Positions 16,872 through 26,217 of a stretch of 64,000 nucleotides of DNA are shown one piece after another (the stretch's first letter is position 1; each line of letters begins with the position of its first letter). Position numbers and translations under genes: made by a program. Source of the stretch: Paraburkholderia piptadeniae (GTDB lineage Bacteria > Pseudomonadota > Gammaproteobacteria > Burkholderiales > Burkholderiaceae); assembly GCF_900007165.1 (NCBI RefSeq), contig NZ_CYGY02000007.1, forward strand, positions 29,181 to 93,180, written 5' to 3'. The notes under the pieces were generated by a model. The model searched no databases. It was not told the DNA's origin and was given only the letters and a program-made list of their open reading frames with translations.

Positions 16872-17243
16872 TTGAAAAATCTCCCGAATCGAGTACGACC
16901 CCAGAAGGTTCAACTAGCTCAATTGCTTCGCGAATCTCTTCCAGTATTAAATCAACATGGAGGATCGTTCGCACTGAAATCAGCTTCTGAAACGTTGCCA
17001 TCTCTCGATGAGTGGGCCCTTTCAACTGACCGTTTCCTCACTGGCCGGTCGCGACGATCGCCATTCGAGGAACTCTCGACTTTGGGAGAAAGTTACGATC
17101 ACGAATTCGACAGATCACTATTATCGATATGCGATCCTAATTGTTCGTTGACGGCGGGTGAATCAGTCTCGCAGTTGGCGCGCGACTACGGGACGACTCA
17201 CCAGACAATCATGCGGATCCGGGAAAATGGGCACTCCGTCTGA
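16872..17243 (+). CDS. Hypothetical protein with C-terminal HTH-like segment
   Basis: A 123-residue protein in an AT-richer stretch. The first 85 residues match nothing I know. The end (LTAGESVSQLARDYGTTHQT then IMRIRENG) resembles the DNA-binding helix-turn-helix of resolvase/invertase proteins or RHH/HTH regulators. There is no strong SD, and composition differs from neighbouring genes. It may be a remnant of a mobile element or a recently acquired regulator. Confidence 0.4.
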   Translation: MKNLPNRVRPQKVQLAQLLRESLPVLNQHGGSFALKSASETLPSLDEWALSTDRFLTGRSRRSPFEELSTLGESYDHEFDRSLLSICDPNCSLTAGESVSQLARDYGTTHQTIMRIRENGHSV

Positions 17244-17322
17244 TGAGGCATCCTACCATTAAAGACCGGGGCGATCCGACGCTCGCCTGTCGACTAACAG
17301 CAAAAAATTTTCAAGCATCGGC

Positions 17323-17670
17323 TTACTCTGCGACGCTAGCCAGCGTGGCGGCACGAATGAGCCGTGTCTCCTGTGCCGTGATCAGATGGCCCGATGCCTT
17401 GAGATAGGCTGGGAAATCCGGATGCGTATCGCGTGCAAGGCACCGTCGTTCGTAGTCCGCCAGATTGTCATACCCCCAAAGGTGGGTGAACTGGTTCTGC
17501 GTCCCGACCAGACTTGTCCAAAAGCCGAGCGGATGTCCAAGCGTCTCGAGCAGGATCGGCATGGCGAGCCTGTCAAACACCTCGAGAAACTCAGGCATCT
17601 TGCGCAGCGCGATAGTGTAGACGCGGAAATCCACGAGGGGCTTTGCCAGATACATTGGGCGGATGCTCAT
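17323..17670 (-). CDS. NIPSNAP family protein
   Basis: A 115-residue ferredoxin-like-fold protein of the NIPSNAP family (DFRVYTIALRKMPEFLEVF, then THLWGYDNLADYERR). NIPSNAP proteins are often encoded in aromatic and steroid catabolic clusters but their reaction is unknown. ATG 17670 overlaps the TGA of the upstream flavoprotein gene (ATGA), with AGAAGG as SD inside that gene, so the two are coupled. It is last in the SDR-flavoprotein-NIPSNAP operon. Confidence 0.85.
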   Translation of the reverse strand: MSIRPMYLAKPLVDFRVYTIALRKMPEFLEVFDRLAMPILLETLGHPLGFWTSLVGTQNQFTHLWGYDNLADYERRCLARDTHPDFPAYLKASGHLITAQETRLIRAATLASVAE

Positions 17671-19388
17671 GCGTGTACCTTCTCTTTGCAAGTCATGGCT
17701 TTGGTGGCGATGGCGTTACCGGTGACATAGCCGAAAGTCATATTGGGCCCATGGGTGATGCCGGCGCCCGGATAGTTGCCGCCCATCACGCTGCGCCGGT
17801 CATTGCCGACCGCGTAAAGGCCCGCAATCTCCCTGCCGTCGGCGCGCAGTACCTCGCCGGTGACGCTAGTGCTGAGGCCGTCGAACGTGCCCAGATCGCC
17901 CATCACCACCTTCACCGCATAGAAGGGGCCGGTCGCGATCGGCGCAACGCAAGGATTGGGCTTATTGTCCGGATCGGCGAGATAACGGTTGAACGATGTG
18001 CGACCGCGACGGAACGCCGGGTCTTCTCCGCGCCCGGCATCGAGGTTGTAGGCATGGACCGTCATCTCGAGCGCATCAGGAACAATCCCGCAATTGCGCG
18101 CCAGCTCGGCGATGGTCTCGCCCTTGATGAGGTAGCCTTTGCGTAACAACGGCCCCACCGGCATCGGCGCGGGCTTGGCATAGCCCAGGCCATACTTGCC
18201 CAGCGCCACCTTATCGCAGATCAGCCACATTGCCGTCTCCCGCTCACCCTCGCAGGCGCGGATCAGCGCCGAGCCAACATCGTGGTAGGAGTTCGATTCA
18301 TTGGTGAAGCGCTGACCGCTCCGCAGCACGCCGATCACGCCGGGCTTATAGCGGTCGAGCAGGTGCGGGAATACGCCCGTGCGTCCCTTGCCGAAGGGCA
18401 CCTTTGAGACAGGCATCCAGGCCGACGCGTCGGGGAAGCCGAGCTTAACGGCACCACCCACCTTCTCCGCCATGGTCAGCCCATCGCCCGTATTGCCGAC
18501 GGGCGTCGGCGAGAGATGCTCACCCCCACGCTTCACATGCGGATAGACCTGCGCGATACGCTTGAGATCGTGCGGGAAGCCGCCGCAAGCCAGCACGACG
18601 CCGTGCCGGGCGGTGACGCGAAGGTCACCGTCCGCTGCGCTCGCGCGCACACCGACCACCTTGCCGCTCTCGCTCAACAGTTCCTTCACGGGCGTCGAAG
18701 TGAGGATCGGAATGTCGATCGCCAGCGCCGACTTCGCGAGCCTCGCAGCGAGCGCGTTGCCGCTCGTTACGTTGATCCCCCGCCGGTAAAGCGCCAGCTC
18801 CTTGATGTGCGTAGCCAGACGCCGGGCCACGTAGAAGAACGAAACAATGGACTTGGTCGCGCGGAAGAAGTGCTTGAGGTCCGCGTTCGAGGAATTGAAC
18901 ATCATTCCCATGAAGGTGATCGTCTCGAGCGGCGCCTTGAGGCGTTGCATGTCCTTGCCCAGCCCGCGAATATCATAGGGCGCGGCGAGGATCGAGCGGC
19001 CGATGTCGACACCGCCGGGCGCATCCGGGTGATAGTCCGGATAGAGCGTGGGCACGAACTTCATCTCGGTCTCTCGCTCGAAGAACTCGACCATTCTCGG
19101 CCCGTTCTCGATAAAGCATTGGACCGCGGCGGCATCGTAATTAGTGCCCGTCTCGCTCATCATGTATTCGCGCACGCGCTCGACGGCGTCGGCCGGGTTC
19201 TGCTGTCGGCCATACTTGCTCAGCGGAATCCACAAGACCCCGCCCGACAGCGCGGTGGTACCACCGAACACGGGCTCCTTTTCGAGCACGATGACATCGA
19301 GGCCGCGCTTGCGTGCAGTGATCGCGGTGGCGAGGCCCGCAGCACCCGATCCAACCACGACCAGATCACAAGTGATCTCATTGGTCAT
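17667..19388 (-). CDS. FAD-dependent dehydrogenase, 3-ketosteroid-delta1-dehydrogenase-like
   Basis: A 573-residue flavoprotein of the fumarate reductase/KstD family. The N-terminal dinucleotide fold is DLVVVGSGAAGLATAI with the E of strand 2 (VIVLEKE), then FGGTTALSGG, and the C-terminal FAD segment is GLYAVGNDRRSVMGGNYPGAG. Such enzymes remove hydrogens next to a ring ketone. Placed between an SDR and a NIPSNAP gene, with a P450 fusion and PobA nearby, it is a good candidate for desaturating a 4-oxocyclohexane carboxylate toward 4-hydroxybenzoate. That substrate is inferred from context only. Confidence 0.88.
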   Translation of the reverse strand: MTNEITCDLVVVGSGAAGLATAITARKRGLDVIVLEKEPVFGGTTALSGGVLWIPLSKYGRQQNPADAVERVREYMMSETGTNYDAAAVQCFIENGPRMVEFFERETEMKFVPTLYPDYHPDAPGGVDIGRSILAAPYDIRGLGKDMQRLKAPLETITFMGMMFNSSNADLKHFFRATKSIVSFFYVARRLATHIKELALYRRGINVTSGNALAARLAKSALAIDIPILTSTPVKELLSESGKVVGVRASAADGDLRVTARHGVVLACGGFPHDLKRIAQVYPHVKRGGEHLSPTPVGNTGDGLTMAEKVGGAVKLGFPDASAWMPVSKVPFGKGRTGVFPHLLDRYKPGVIGVLRSGQRFTNESNSYHDVGSALIRACEGERETAMWLICDKVALGKYGLGYAKPAPMPVGPLLRKGYLIKGETIAELARNCGIVPDALEMTVHAYNLDAGRGEDPAFRRGRTSFNRYLADPDNKPNPCVAPIATGPFYAVKVVMGDLGTFDGLSTSVTGEVLRADGREIAGLYAVGNDRRSVMGGNYPGAGITHGPNMTFGYVTGNAIATKAMTCKEKVHA

Positions 19389-19422
19389 ATCCAGTCTCCT
19401 TGTCGTTATGGTGTGACGGTGT

Positions 19423-20268
19423 TCACGCGGCCGGGGTGGCGTTGAAACCGGGGCGCGGGACCATGTCCATCAGCATGCAATCGAGCCCGCCGTCGACGAG
19501 CACCTCCGCGCCATTGACGTAGGCAGCCAGATCAGAGGCGAGGAAGAGGGCCGGGCCGGCGAGGTCCTCCGGCTCGCCGATGCGGCGGCTCGCGGTCGCG
19601 GCGGCACGGCGAGCCTCGAAGCCGGGCTCCTCGTAGAACTTCGCGGACAGCGCGGTGCGGATCATGCCGGGCAGCACGCAGTTGCTGCGCACCCCGCGTG
19701 GGCCCCATTCCGCCGCCAACTGCCGCGAAAGCAGCAGCACGCCCGCCTTGCTCGGGCTATAGGAACCGCTATTGGTCTGCGGATTGAGCGCCGCAATCGA
19801 GGCAACGTGGACGATACTGCCCTTGCCCGCCGCCAGCATGTCGCGCCCAAAGGCTCGAGCACACAGAAGATAGCCGGTCAGGTTCACGGCGATGGCCTGG
19901 TTCCAGTCCTCGATCGAGACCGTCTCGAGAGGTCCGGCGCGCAGAAGCCCTGCATTGTTGACGAGCACGCTGGCGGGCCCGAGCGCTGCGCGAACCTCGG
20001 CGGCAGCTGCGGCAACCGAGGCTTCGTCCGACACGTCGCAGCCGATCGCCTGCGCCATCGCACCGGCCTTCCGAAGTTCGGCGGCGACAGCTTCAGCGCC
20101 GGCAAGATTCCGATCCACGAGCGCCACATGCGCTCCGACATCGGCGAAAGCGCGCGCGATGCCCTCACCAATGCCGCTACCCGCGCCCGTGACCACGCAG
20201 ACCTTGCCGCCCAGGTTCAGCCCGTAGGGGGTCGAGGCAGCTGCGCGATTTTCGAGTTCCTGTCCCAT
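19423..20268 (-). CDS. SDR family NAD(P)-dependent oxidoreductase
   Basis: A 281-residue classical short-chain dehydrogenase. Cofactor motif GAGSGIGEG, structural VLVNNAGLL, and catalytic Tyr-x3-Lys in GSYSPSKAG with Ser upstream (HVASIAAL). An Asp at the end of strand 2 (ALVDRN) favours NAD(H). ATG 20268 is chosen because AAGGTG precedes it. It is the first gene of the operon with the KstD-like flavoprotein; the start lies 84 bp from an AraC-type operator. Probable role: oxidation of the secondary alcohol made by the P450. Confidence 0.88.
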   Translation of the reverse strand: MGQELENRAAASTPYGLNLGGKVCVVTGAGSGIGEGIARAFADVGAHVALVDRNLAGAEAVAAELRKAGAMAQAIGCDVSDEASVAAAAAEVRAALGPASVLVNNAGLLRAGPLETVSIEDWNQAIAVNLTGYLLCARAFGRDMLAAGKGSIVHVASIAALNPQTNSGSYSPSKAGVLLLSRQLAAEWGPRGVRSNCVLPGMIRTALSAKFYEEPGFEARRAAATASRRIGEPEDLAGPALFLASDLAAYVNGAEVLVDGGLDCMLMDMVPRPGFNATPAA

Positions 20269-20351
20269 GTAGTTCACCTTCCTAATATTTTCCACGCGAT
20301 TACGCTTTCTGAAATCTGCATCGCCATTGAACGCCTCAAGCGCCTATGGAA

Positions 20352-20391
20352 CAATGGACAGAGCTCACATATGACAGGACATAACGTGCAT
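20352..20391. promoter_or_regulatory. AraC-type operator, copy 1 (SDR operon / regulator)
   Basis: CAATGGACAGAG, 13 nt, GGACA, one nt, AACGTGCAT. The two GGACA boxes start 21 bp apart, two helical turns, as in AraC-family direct-repeat sites. It lies upstream of the minus-strand SDR gene and ends next to the ATG of the plus-strand AraC gene. The conserved 12-, 5- and 9-bp blocks recur at 24294-24333. Confidence 0.75.
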
Positions 20392-20392
20392 C

Positions 20393-21325
20393 ATGGCCCA
20401 TGACCAACAGCGCCGCCGGACCGTTCTGCATTTCGCGCTCTATGGCGCGGAAGCCGACCAATCCTGGGTCGACATGGTCCATTACGAACGCATTCCCCTG
20501 CGTGCCGGCCGTTTCGACTTCGACATCAAGCCGCACGTCCACGATGCGCTGATCCAGGTGCTCTACGTCACCGCCGGGGGCGGCGAGACCTTCATCGACG
20601 GCAAGACCTGGGCAGTCGAAGCGCCATGCCTGATCGTCGTGCCCGCGCGCTCGGTCCATGGCTTTCACTTCCGGAGCGACATCGACGGTCACGTCATCAC
20701 CGCCGCGCAGTCTGCGCTGGAATCGCTGGCGATGACGGCCGCGCCCGAGCTGCTGGAATTCATCCGCACGCCGACGGTGCTGTCGATCGACCCCGACGTC
20801 GAGCGCGGCACTCCTCTGGACACCCTGTTTGAGTCGATCGGGCACGAGGCGGAGAGCCATGAGCGCTGGCAGTTCACCGCAGGCGCAGCACTGACGATCA
20901 CCCTGTTCGTCAAGATCGGGCGCCTCAGCGAGAGCGCCCGGCTTTCAGCCAGTTCCGAGCAGCGGACAATGGCCGCGCGGATCGAGCGATTCCGCGCCCT
21001 GCTCGACCGCCATTGCCGCGAGCGGCGGCCGGTCGCCAGCTATGCCGACGAGATGGGCGTAACGACCGGCCAGCTCTCCCGCATCTGCCGCGCCACCTTC
21101 GGGGTCTCGGCAATCGAGGCAATCGACGCACGCTCGATCCACGAGGCCAAGCGGCTGCTCGGCTATTCGACGCTCAGCGTGAAGCAGATCGCCAGTGAAC
21201 TGGGCTTTCAGGACGAGGCCTATTTCGGTCGCTTCTTCCGCAAGCAGACGGGACTCCGGCCAACCGAATACCGCTCTGCGGCCCACGATCGATCCTTGCC
21301 ACCCGCAAAGGGAGGAACGGGCTGA
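20393..21325 (+). CDS. AraC family regulator, PobR-like (copy 1)
   Basis: A 310-residue regulator with an N-terminal cupin ligand domain (HVHDALIQVLYVTAGGGETF, then PARSVHGFHF) and a C-terminal double HTH (MGVTTGQLSRICRATFG and LSVKQIASELGFQDEAYFGR). It resembles the second AraC gene at 26270 throughout, including VITAAQ-ALESL, so both are PobR-type. It is divergent from the SDR operon. Its effector is likely an aromatic or alicyclic carboxylate; this is inferred from the paralog beside pobA. Confidence 0.88.
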   Translation: MAHDQQRRRTVLHFALYGAEADQSWVDMVHYERIPLRAGRFDFDIKPHVHDALIQVLYVTAGGGETFIDGKTWAVEAPCLIVVPARSVHGFHFRSDIDGHVITAAQSALESLAMTAAPELLEFIRTPTVLSIDPDVERGTPLDTLFESIGHEAESHERWQFTAGAALTITLFVKIGRLSESARLSASSEQRTMAARIERFRALLDRHCRERRPVASYADEMGVTTGQLSRICRATFGVSAIEAIDARSIHEAKRLLGYSTLSVKQIASELGFQDEAYFGRFFRKQTGLRPTEYRSAAHDRSLPPAKGGTG

Positions 21326-21351
21326 CTCGACCTCGCCCCCCCTCATCCGGT

Positions 21352-24153
21352 TCAGGCCGATAACCCACCCAGTTTCACGAACAGGCGCTCAGGCCCGGAG
21401 TTGGTCAGATTGTTGCCGCGCACATACTGGATCGGCCTTGCCGGATCGAGCGCAATATCGCCGACCTTGCGGGCCAGGGCCTTCGTCGCGATCAGCGTCT
21501 CCAGCTTGGCGAGCGGCGCGCCAAGGCATTTGTGCATGCCGTTGCCGAAACCCAGATGGCCGCTGGAATCGCGGTCGATGTCGAACGTCTCGCCCTCGGC
21601 AAACTTGCGGCTGTCGCGGTTCGCGGCCGACAGCAGCAATCGCACCACCGCGCCCTTGGGCAGATCAACGCCCGCGACAGTGGTCGCCTCGGTGGTGATG
21701 CGGCTCACGCGCTGGACGGTGCCACGATAGCGCGCCACCTCCTCGACGAAACGGTCAGCGTCGGCGGGGTTTTCGCGGATACGTCCCAGCAGATCCGGCT
21801 GTTCGGCGAACATGCGAAAAGCGTTGGCGACAAGGATGGTCGTCGTGTCATGCCCGGCGATGAAGACGAAGGCGCAGAGCTCCTTCGCTTCCTTTTCCGA
21901 AAGCAGCCCGTCCTTCCACATGCGCGCGATATGCCCGCCGATCGACTGGCTGTCCGTGAGAGCGAGCCGCTCCATCGCTTCCTTCAGGTAAGCGAAGAAG
22001 GCCTGCGCGCTCTGCTCGTCGGTGCCCGTCCCAGGCGCATTGCGAGCGAGGCGCCCGAAGTAGCTGAAGGTCTCGTCCGACCAGAATTTCATCTTCTCCT
22101 CATCCTCGTTCGGCACGTCGATCATCGTGGAGATGGTCGAGATGCTGAGCGGGATGGCGAAATCGTTGACGACATCACCGCCGCCTTTGGCAATCATCGC
22201 GTCGAGGAGGTCTTCCGCCCTTTGCGCGATCTGATCGATAAAGGGATCGAGCGCCAGCGGCAGGAAGGACGGCTGGACGACCTTGCGTAAGCGCGAATGG
22301 TCGGGCGCATCGAACAGCGTCAGGAACGTCAGCGGTGGCGGGCTGACGACCTCGGAGGAAAACAGCTTAGGGTTGCGGATCGCCTGGTAGACATCGTCAT
22401 AACGCGACAGGAACCACACGTCCGAAGTCGCCGACTGGCAACGCAGCACCGGCGCGTGCTCCCGCATCCAGCGGTAGTGCTCGTAAGGGTCGCCTTGCGA
22501 GCCGTCATCGACCACCTTGAACGGCTCCAGCCCCTCGGGCCAGTCCAGTTCGTGCGAATAGAGCGGAAGGGTCTTGGCCGTGAATGGGCAGATCTGCGGC
22601 GCGCTCTGCGGCACAGCAGACGGGAGAGAGGAGGGCGCTGCGGCCACGGGTGCCGCCATGGGTGCCGTTTTGCCCATCGCCATACGTTCCAGCGCCCGGC
22701 TCATCGTGGCCTTGGAATGGAGCGCATGGAGCGCAATCACGTCTCGCGCCTTGTTCAGGTCGCCCAGTTCGAAGGCGGCGACAATGTCCCGGTGCTGCTG
22801 GACGATATCGCCGACGATCTCGATCTGGTCGGTCAGCGCGCGAGCGATGTAGTCCTGCACGGCCAGTTGCCGGTAGAGCGCGATCAGCTGGGCGTTCCCG
22901 GAAGCCTCGATCGTGAATATGTGGAAGGCGTGATTTGCCTCGATGTAGCGTGCAACATCGGTAAAGCGCCGCCCGGACACGAACTGCGCCGTCGCCTCGG
23001 CGAGCTGGCGGAAGATGATTAACTGCTCGCTCGACAGCCGGCCCATGGTCAGCTGAGCCGCCCCCAGTTCGAGAGCCATGCGCAGGTCGAAGGCCTCATC
23101 GACATCAACAGGAGCGATGTGCTCCTCGCCGGTCTGAACCACCAGGCCAGTGCCGGCGAACTTTTCAAAATAGAAGTTGCGCGGCGTCAGCCCTTCGGAC
23201 GAGAGAAAATCGCGCACCGCATCAACCATCGGCGGCGGGCCGCAGAGGTAGACATCCGCATCGCCATCGTTGAGCTGGGAGGCGATGATGTGGTGGGTGA
23301 CATAGCCCTTGTTGGGATGGGCACTGTCGGGGCTGGAGACGGTGCAGGCATAGGTGAAGTTCGGCAGGCGCTGCGCATAGGTTTCGAGCCGGTCGATGCC
23401 AACCAGATCCTCATCGTTGTTCACGCCCAGGATCATGTGGATCGGATACTGACTGCCGCCGTCCTCGACGATCTTGTCCAGCATCGAGAGGAACGGCGCG
23501 AGGCCCGTGCCACCCGCGAGAAACAGCACCGGGCGCTCGATGGGGCGCAGGTAGAAGCTGCCCATCGGGCCGCGAAACTCGATTGGGTCTCCTGCTTTGG
23601 CGGTTTCGCAGAGCCAGGTCGACATCGCCCCTTGACGCACATTGCGCACAAGGAAGGACAAGTGCGGCTCGGACGGCCCCGAGCTGAAGGAGTAGGACCG
23701 TGTCTGATCGGTGCCGGGCACCCGGATGTTGACATACTGCCCAGGAAGGAAGCTGAGATCTGCGCGGTTCTCGAGCTCGACCGAGAAGACGATCGTGCTG
23801 TCCGACGCTCGTTGGCAGGCGACGATCCGTCCGCTGTGGGACGACGGGCCGGTACCCGAGACATCGGAGTTCGTGGCGATCTGGATCACGCAGTCGGAAC
23901 GTGGGCTCATCTGGCAGGTGAGAACCTTGCGGGCGCTCGCCTCCTCCGGGCTAAGCGCATCTTCCACGCAGTCGCCCAGAACGTACTCGCCGGACTCGCA
24001 GACCGCCTTGCAGGTGCCACACACACCATCACGGCAATCGAGTGGAATATTGATCTTGGCGCGAATGGCGGCATCGGTGACGCGCTCGCCCTCCTCGCAC
24101 TCGATGAAACGGGTCACTCCGTCCTCAAAACGGAGGGTTATCTGATGGGCCAT
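21352..24153 (-). CDS. Reductase-FCD-cytochrome P450 fusion (self-sufficient P450)
   Basis: A 933-residue three-part enzyme. Residues 1-335 form a BenC-type reductase: plant-type 2Fe-2S ferredoxin (Cys 40, 45, 48, 80), FAD motif RSYSFSS (152-158), NAD motifs GGTGLAP (214-220) and CGPPPMV (304-310). Residues 353-485 look like an FCD ligand-binding domain (EANHAFH, EASGN, QQHRDIV, ALHALH), with its His ligands kept but the usual Asp replaced by Asn. After an Ala/Pro linker (495-520), residues 521-933 are a complete P450: I-helix AGHDTT (766-771), Glu805-x2-Arg808, haem loop FGNGMHKCLG with Cys876. It should draw electrons from NADH and hydroxylate its substrate without other partners. An AraC-type operator lies 141 bp upstream. 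The substrate is not determined; a saturated-ring carboxylate is inferred. Confidence 0.92.
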   Translation of the reverse strand: MAHQITLRFEDGVTRFIECEEGERVTDAAIRAKINIPLDCRDGVCGTCKAVCESGEYVLGDCVEDALSPEEASARKVLTCQMSPRSDCVIQIATNSDVSGTGPSSHSGRIVACQRASDSTIVFSVELENRADLSFLPGQYVNIRVPGTDQTRSYSFSSGPSEPHLSFLVRNVRQGAMSTWLCETAKAGDPIEFRGPMGSFYLRPIERPVLFLAGGTGLAPFLSMLDKIVEDGGSQYPIHMILGVNNDEDLVGIDRLETYAQRLPNFTYACTVSSPDSAHPNKGYVTHHIIASQLNDGDADVYLCGPPPMVDAVRDFLSSEGLTPRNFYFEKFAGTGLVVQTGEEHIAPVDVDEAFDLRMALELGAAQLTMGRLSSEQLIIFRQLAEATAQFVSGRRFTDVARYIEANHAFHIFTIEASGNAQLIALYRQLAVQDYIARALTDQIEIVGDIVQQHRDIVAAFELGDLNKARDVIALHALHSKATMSRALERMAMGKTAPMAAPVAAAPSSLPSAVPQSAPQICPFTAKTLPLYSHELDWPEGLEPFKVVDDGSQGDPYEHYRWMREHAPVLRCQSATSDVWFLSRYDDVYQAIRNPKLFSSEVVSPPPLTFLTLFDAPDHSRLRKVVQPSFLPLALDPFIDQIAQRAEDLLDAMIAKGGGDVVNDFAIPLSISTISTMIDVPNEDEEKMKFWSDETFSYFGRLARNAPGTGTDEQSAQAFFAYLKEAMERLALTDSQSIGGHIARMWKDGLLSEKEAKELCAFVFIAGHDTTTILVANAFRMFAEQPDLLGRIRENPADADRFVEEVARYRGTVQRVSRITTEATTVAGVDLPKGAVVRLLLSAANRDSRKFAEGETFDIDRDSSGHLGFGNGMHKCLGAPLAKLETLIATKALARKVGDIALDPARPIQYVRGNNLTNSGPERLFVKLGGLSA

Positions 24154-24627
24154 GGCGTCTCCTCTAGAGCCGCCCGAACGTACCGCTCCGCTAGCGGTAT
24201 GCCCGGGCTGGATGGCGCGCGAAGTAACTGTGTTACTCGCAAGCGCCCGGTGGGTTTAATGACGCCAATTTAGAGCCTGAGCCGCATTCCCCTCAATGGA
24301 CAGAGACGACGTTAACCCGGACAAAACGTGCATTGTGATGAATGCCGGATGACCGTAGCAATCTGGACCTCACCCGCCTTGCGCGTCCATAAAGTACACA
24401 TTGACCACATTGAATCCGCCGCGCTTCGGAGCGGATTGATCGCCACTGCTCTGTTCGCTGTGCGTGCCTCGCGGCCGAGTCGGGCTACGTCACAGCGTGA
24501 TGCATTTCGAAGGTGCGCCGATCGATGGCGCGACGCCAACGTGAGCCACGACAACATAGGTAGGGCGGATTCGCCGAACCGGTTTGACCGTCTGCGACGA
24601 GCAGAACCGTCGCAGACGGAAAGCTCA
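24154..24627. other. Intergenic region between P450 fusion and MFS gene
   Basis: About 470 bp. It holds the AraC-type operator at 24294-24333 and presumably the promoter of the P450 fusion. Overlapping open frames exist on both strands at 24312-24732, but neither has an SD or a recognisable product. Confidence 0.6.
24294..24333. promoter_or_regulatory. AraC-type operator, copy 2 (P450 fusion)
   Basis: CAATGGACAGAG, 13 unrelated nt, GGACA, one nt, AACGTGCAT: 26 conserved bases in the same spacing as copy 1 at 20352-20391. It lies 141 bp upstream of the P450-fusion start, in the same orientation relative to that gene as copy 1 has to the SDR gene. Confidence 0.78.
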
Positions 24628-25992
24628 TCATTCAATGGCAGGCGCCAATTTCGCCTCTTCTGTTTCCAATCCTCGCGGATGCTTTGCGACGGCATAAACA
24701 CCAAACGCCGAAATCAAGGCGGGAACGGCTAGCAAACTGAACACCGAGCCGAACGGCCAGCCCAATTCCATCAACGCCGCGCCGACCAGCGCACCCGCGA
24801 CACCACCGATGCGCCCAACGCCCAGCATCCAGGCCACACCCGTCGCGCGTCCCTGAGTCGGGTAAAAGCTCGCGGCAAGGGCGGACATCGACGTCACAGC
24901 CGAGGTCACCATCGTCCCCGTCAGGAAGATCATCGTGCCAAGCCACAACCGGTGGCCAACGCCCTGCCCGACGAGCATCACCAGTACAGCCGATACGACA
25001 TACGTGCACGCGATTACACGATTGGCCTTGAAGCGATCCATCAGCCAGCCGACACTCAGATTGCCGAGCACGCCGCCCAGCGGAAACAGCGACGTCATCA
25101 GCGCAGCGCTCTCGCCAGAGAAGCCAGTGTCCTTGAAGAGCGTCGGCAGCCAGTTGGTGAGCAGATAGTAGATCAACAGGCCCATGAAATACGCGAGCCA
25201 CAGCATCAGCGTGCCGAAGCGCAAGCGCGGCGACAGAACCACGCGCAATGCCGAAGAACGGTTTTCCGACGCTGCTTCCGCCGTGATGAACCGCGCTTCG
25301 GTGAGGCTTGCGTCGCGTGCGATGCGCGAAAGAACGCGTGCGATGCGCGCGTCGCCACGCTTTCTCGTCACCATGAATTGCGCGGACTCCGGCAACAGCA
25401 ACATAAGCATCAGCGTCAACACGATCGGTCCTGCGCCGCCTGCTACAAGCACGCTTTGCCAGCCGAAGTGCGGTATCAGCCATGCCGATGCGACTCCGCC
25501 AATCGCGAGACCGCACGAAAAACCGCAGAACATGGCATTCACGGCAACGGCACGAATACGCGCCGGCGCGTATTCGGACATCAACGTCACCGCGTTTGGC
25601 ATCGCGGCACCGAGACCCAGCCCCGTCATGAAGCGCAATACGGTGAGCGATTCAATCGAACTCGCGTGCGCCGCTGCGAAACTCCACAACCCAAAGAAAA
25701 ACACCGATAAAACCAGTACCGTCTTGCGTCCCACGCGATCGGCCATCGGCCCTGCGCCCAGTGCGCCGATGCCGAGACCGACGAGCGCAGCACTCATCAC
25801 AGGTCCGAGCGCCGCGCGCGCGATGCCCCAGTCCTGCACCAGTGAAGGCGCGATGAAACCGACTGCGGCAGTGTCGAAGCCATCGGCCGCGACAACCAGG
25901 AAGCACAGGACGAGTATCGTCCATTGAAAAGGCGAAAAGCGTTGGCTGTCGATGAAGTGCTGTACATCGACGGTATGTTTCGGGTGATTCAT
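24628..25992 (-). CDS. MFS transporter, aromatic acid:H+ symporter (PcaK-like)
   Basis: A 454-residue, 12-helix transporter of the AAHS family. Helix 1 carries the family signature DGFDTAAVGFIAPSL, whose acidic residues are needed for uptake in PcaK. The loop after helix 2 is GPMADRVGRKTVL. ATG 25992 has GGAG 7 nt upstream. Its place between two PobR-like regulators and near pobA suggests import of 4-hydroxybenzoate or of the alicyclic substrate of the P450 pathway. An AraC-type operator is 226 bp upstream. Confidence 0.88.
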   Translation of the reverse strand: MNHPKHTVDVQHFIDSQRFSPFQWTILVLCFLVVAADGFDTAAVGFIAPSLVQDWGIARAALGPVMSAALVGLGIGALGAGPMADRVGRKTVLVLSVFFFGLWSFAAAHASSIESLTVLRFMTGLGLGAAMPNAVTLMSEYAPARIRAVAVNAMFCGFSCGLAIGGVASAWLIPHFGWQSVLVAGGAGPIVLTLMLMLLLPESAQFMVTRKRGDARIARVLSRIARDASLTEARFITAEAASENRSSALRVVLSPRLRFGTLMLWLAYFMGLLIYYLLTNWLPTLFKDTGFSGESAALMTSLFPLGGVLGNLSVGWLMDRFKANRVIACTYVVSAVLVMLVGQGVGHRLWLGTMIFLTGTMVTSAVTSMSALAASFYPTQGRATGVAWMLGVGRIGGVAGALVGAALMELGWPFGSVFSLLAVPALISAFGVYAVAKHPRGLETEEAKLAPAIE

Positions 25993-26217
25993 TGTGCGTC
26001 TCCTTACCATGTCTCCGTGTCTTTTGTCGTGTGCTGCTGTGTATGTGTGTTCTAACGCAGCGCAGTGACGCTTCTCAAATCGACTCGCCGGATGATCTTG
26101 CTCTTCTGCACGACGTTTTTCTTAGTCATCCGAATCTCCATGTATTTATCGATCAACCCAGGCTTGGACGGCTCGATTCATGGAAAAAAGTATAGCCACG
26201 CAGTGCGCGACGGCATT

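Noticed and set aside
24312..24732. Overlapping frames on both strands between the P450 fusion and the transporter gene
   Set aside because: They overlap each other and the operator, and lack SD signals and known products.
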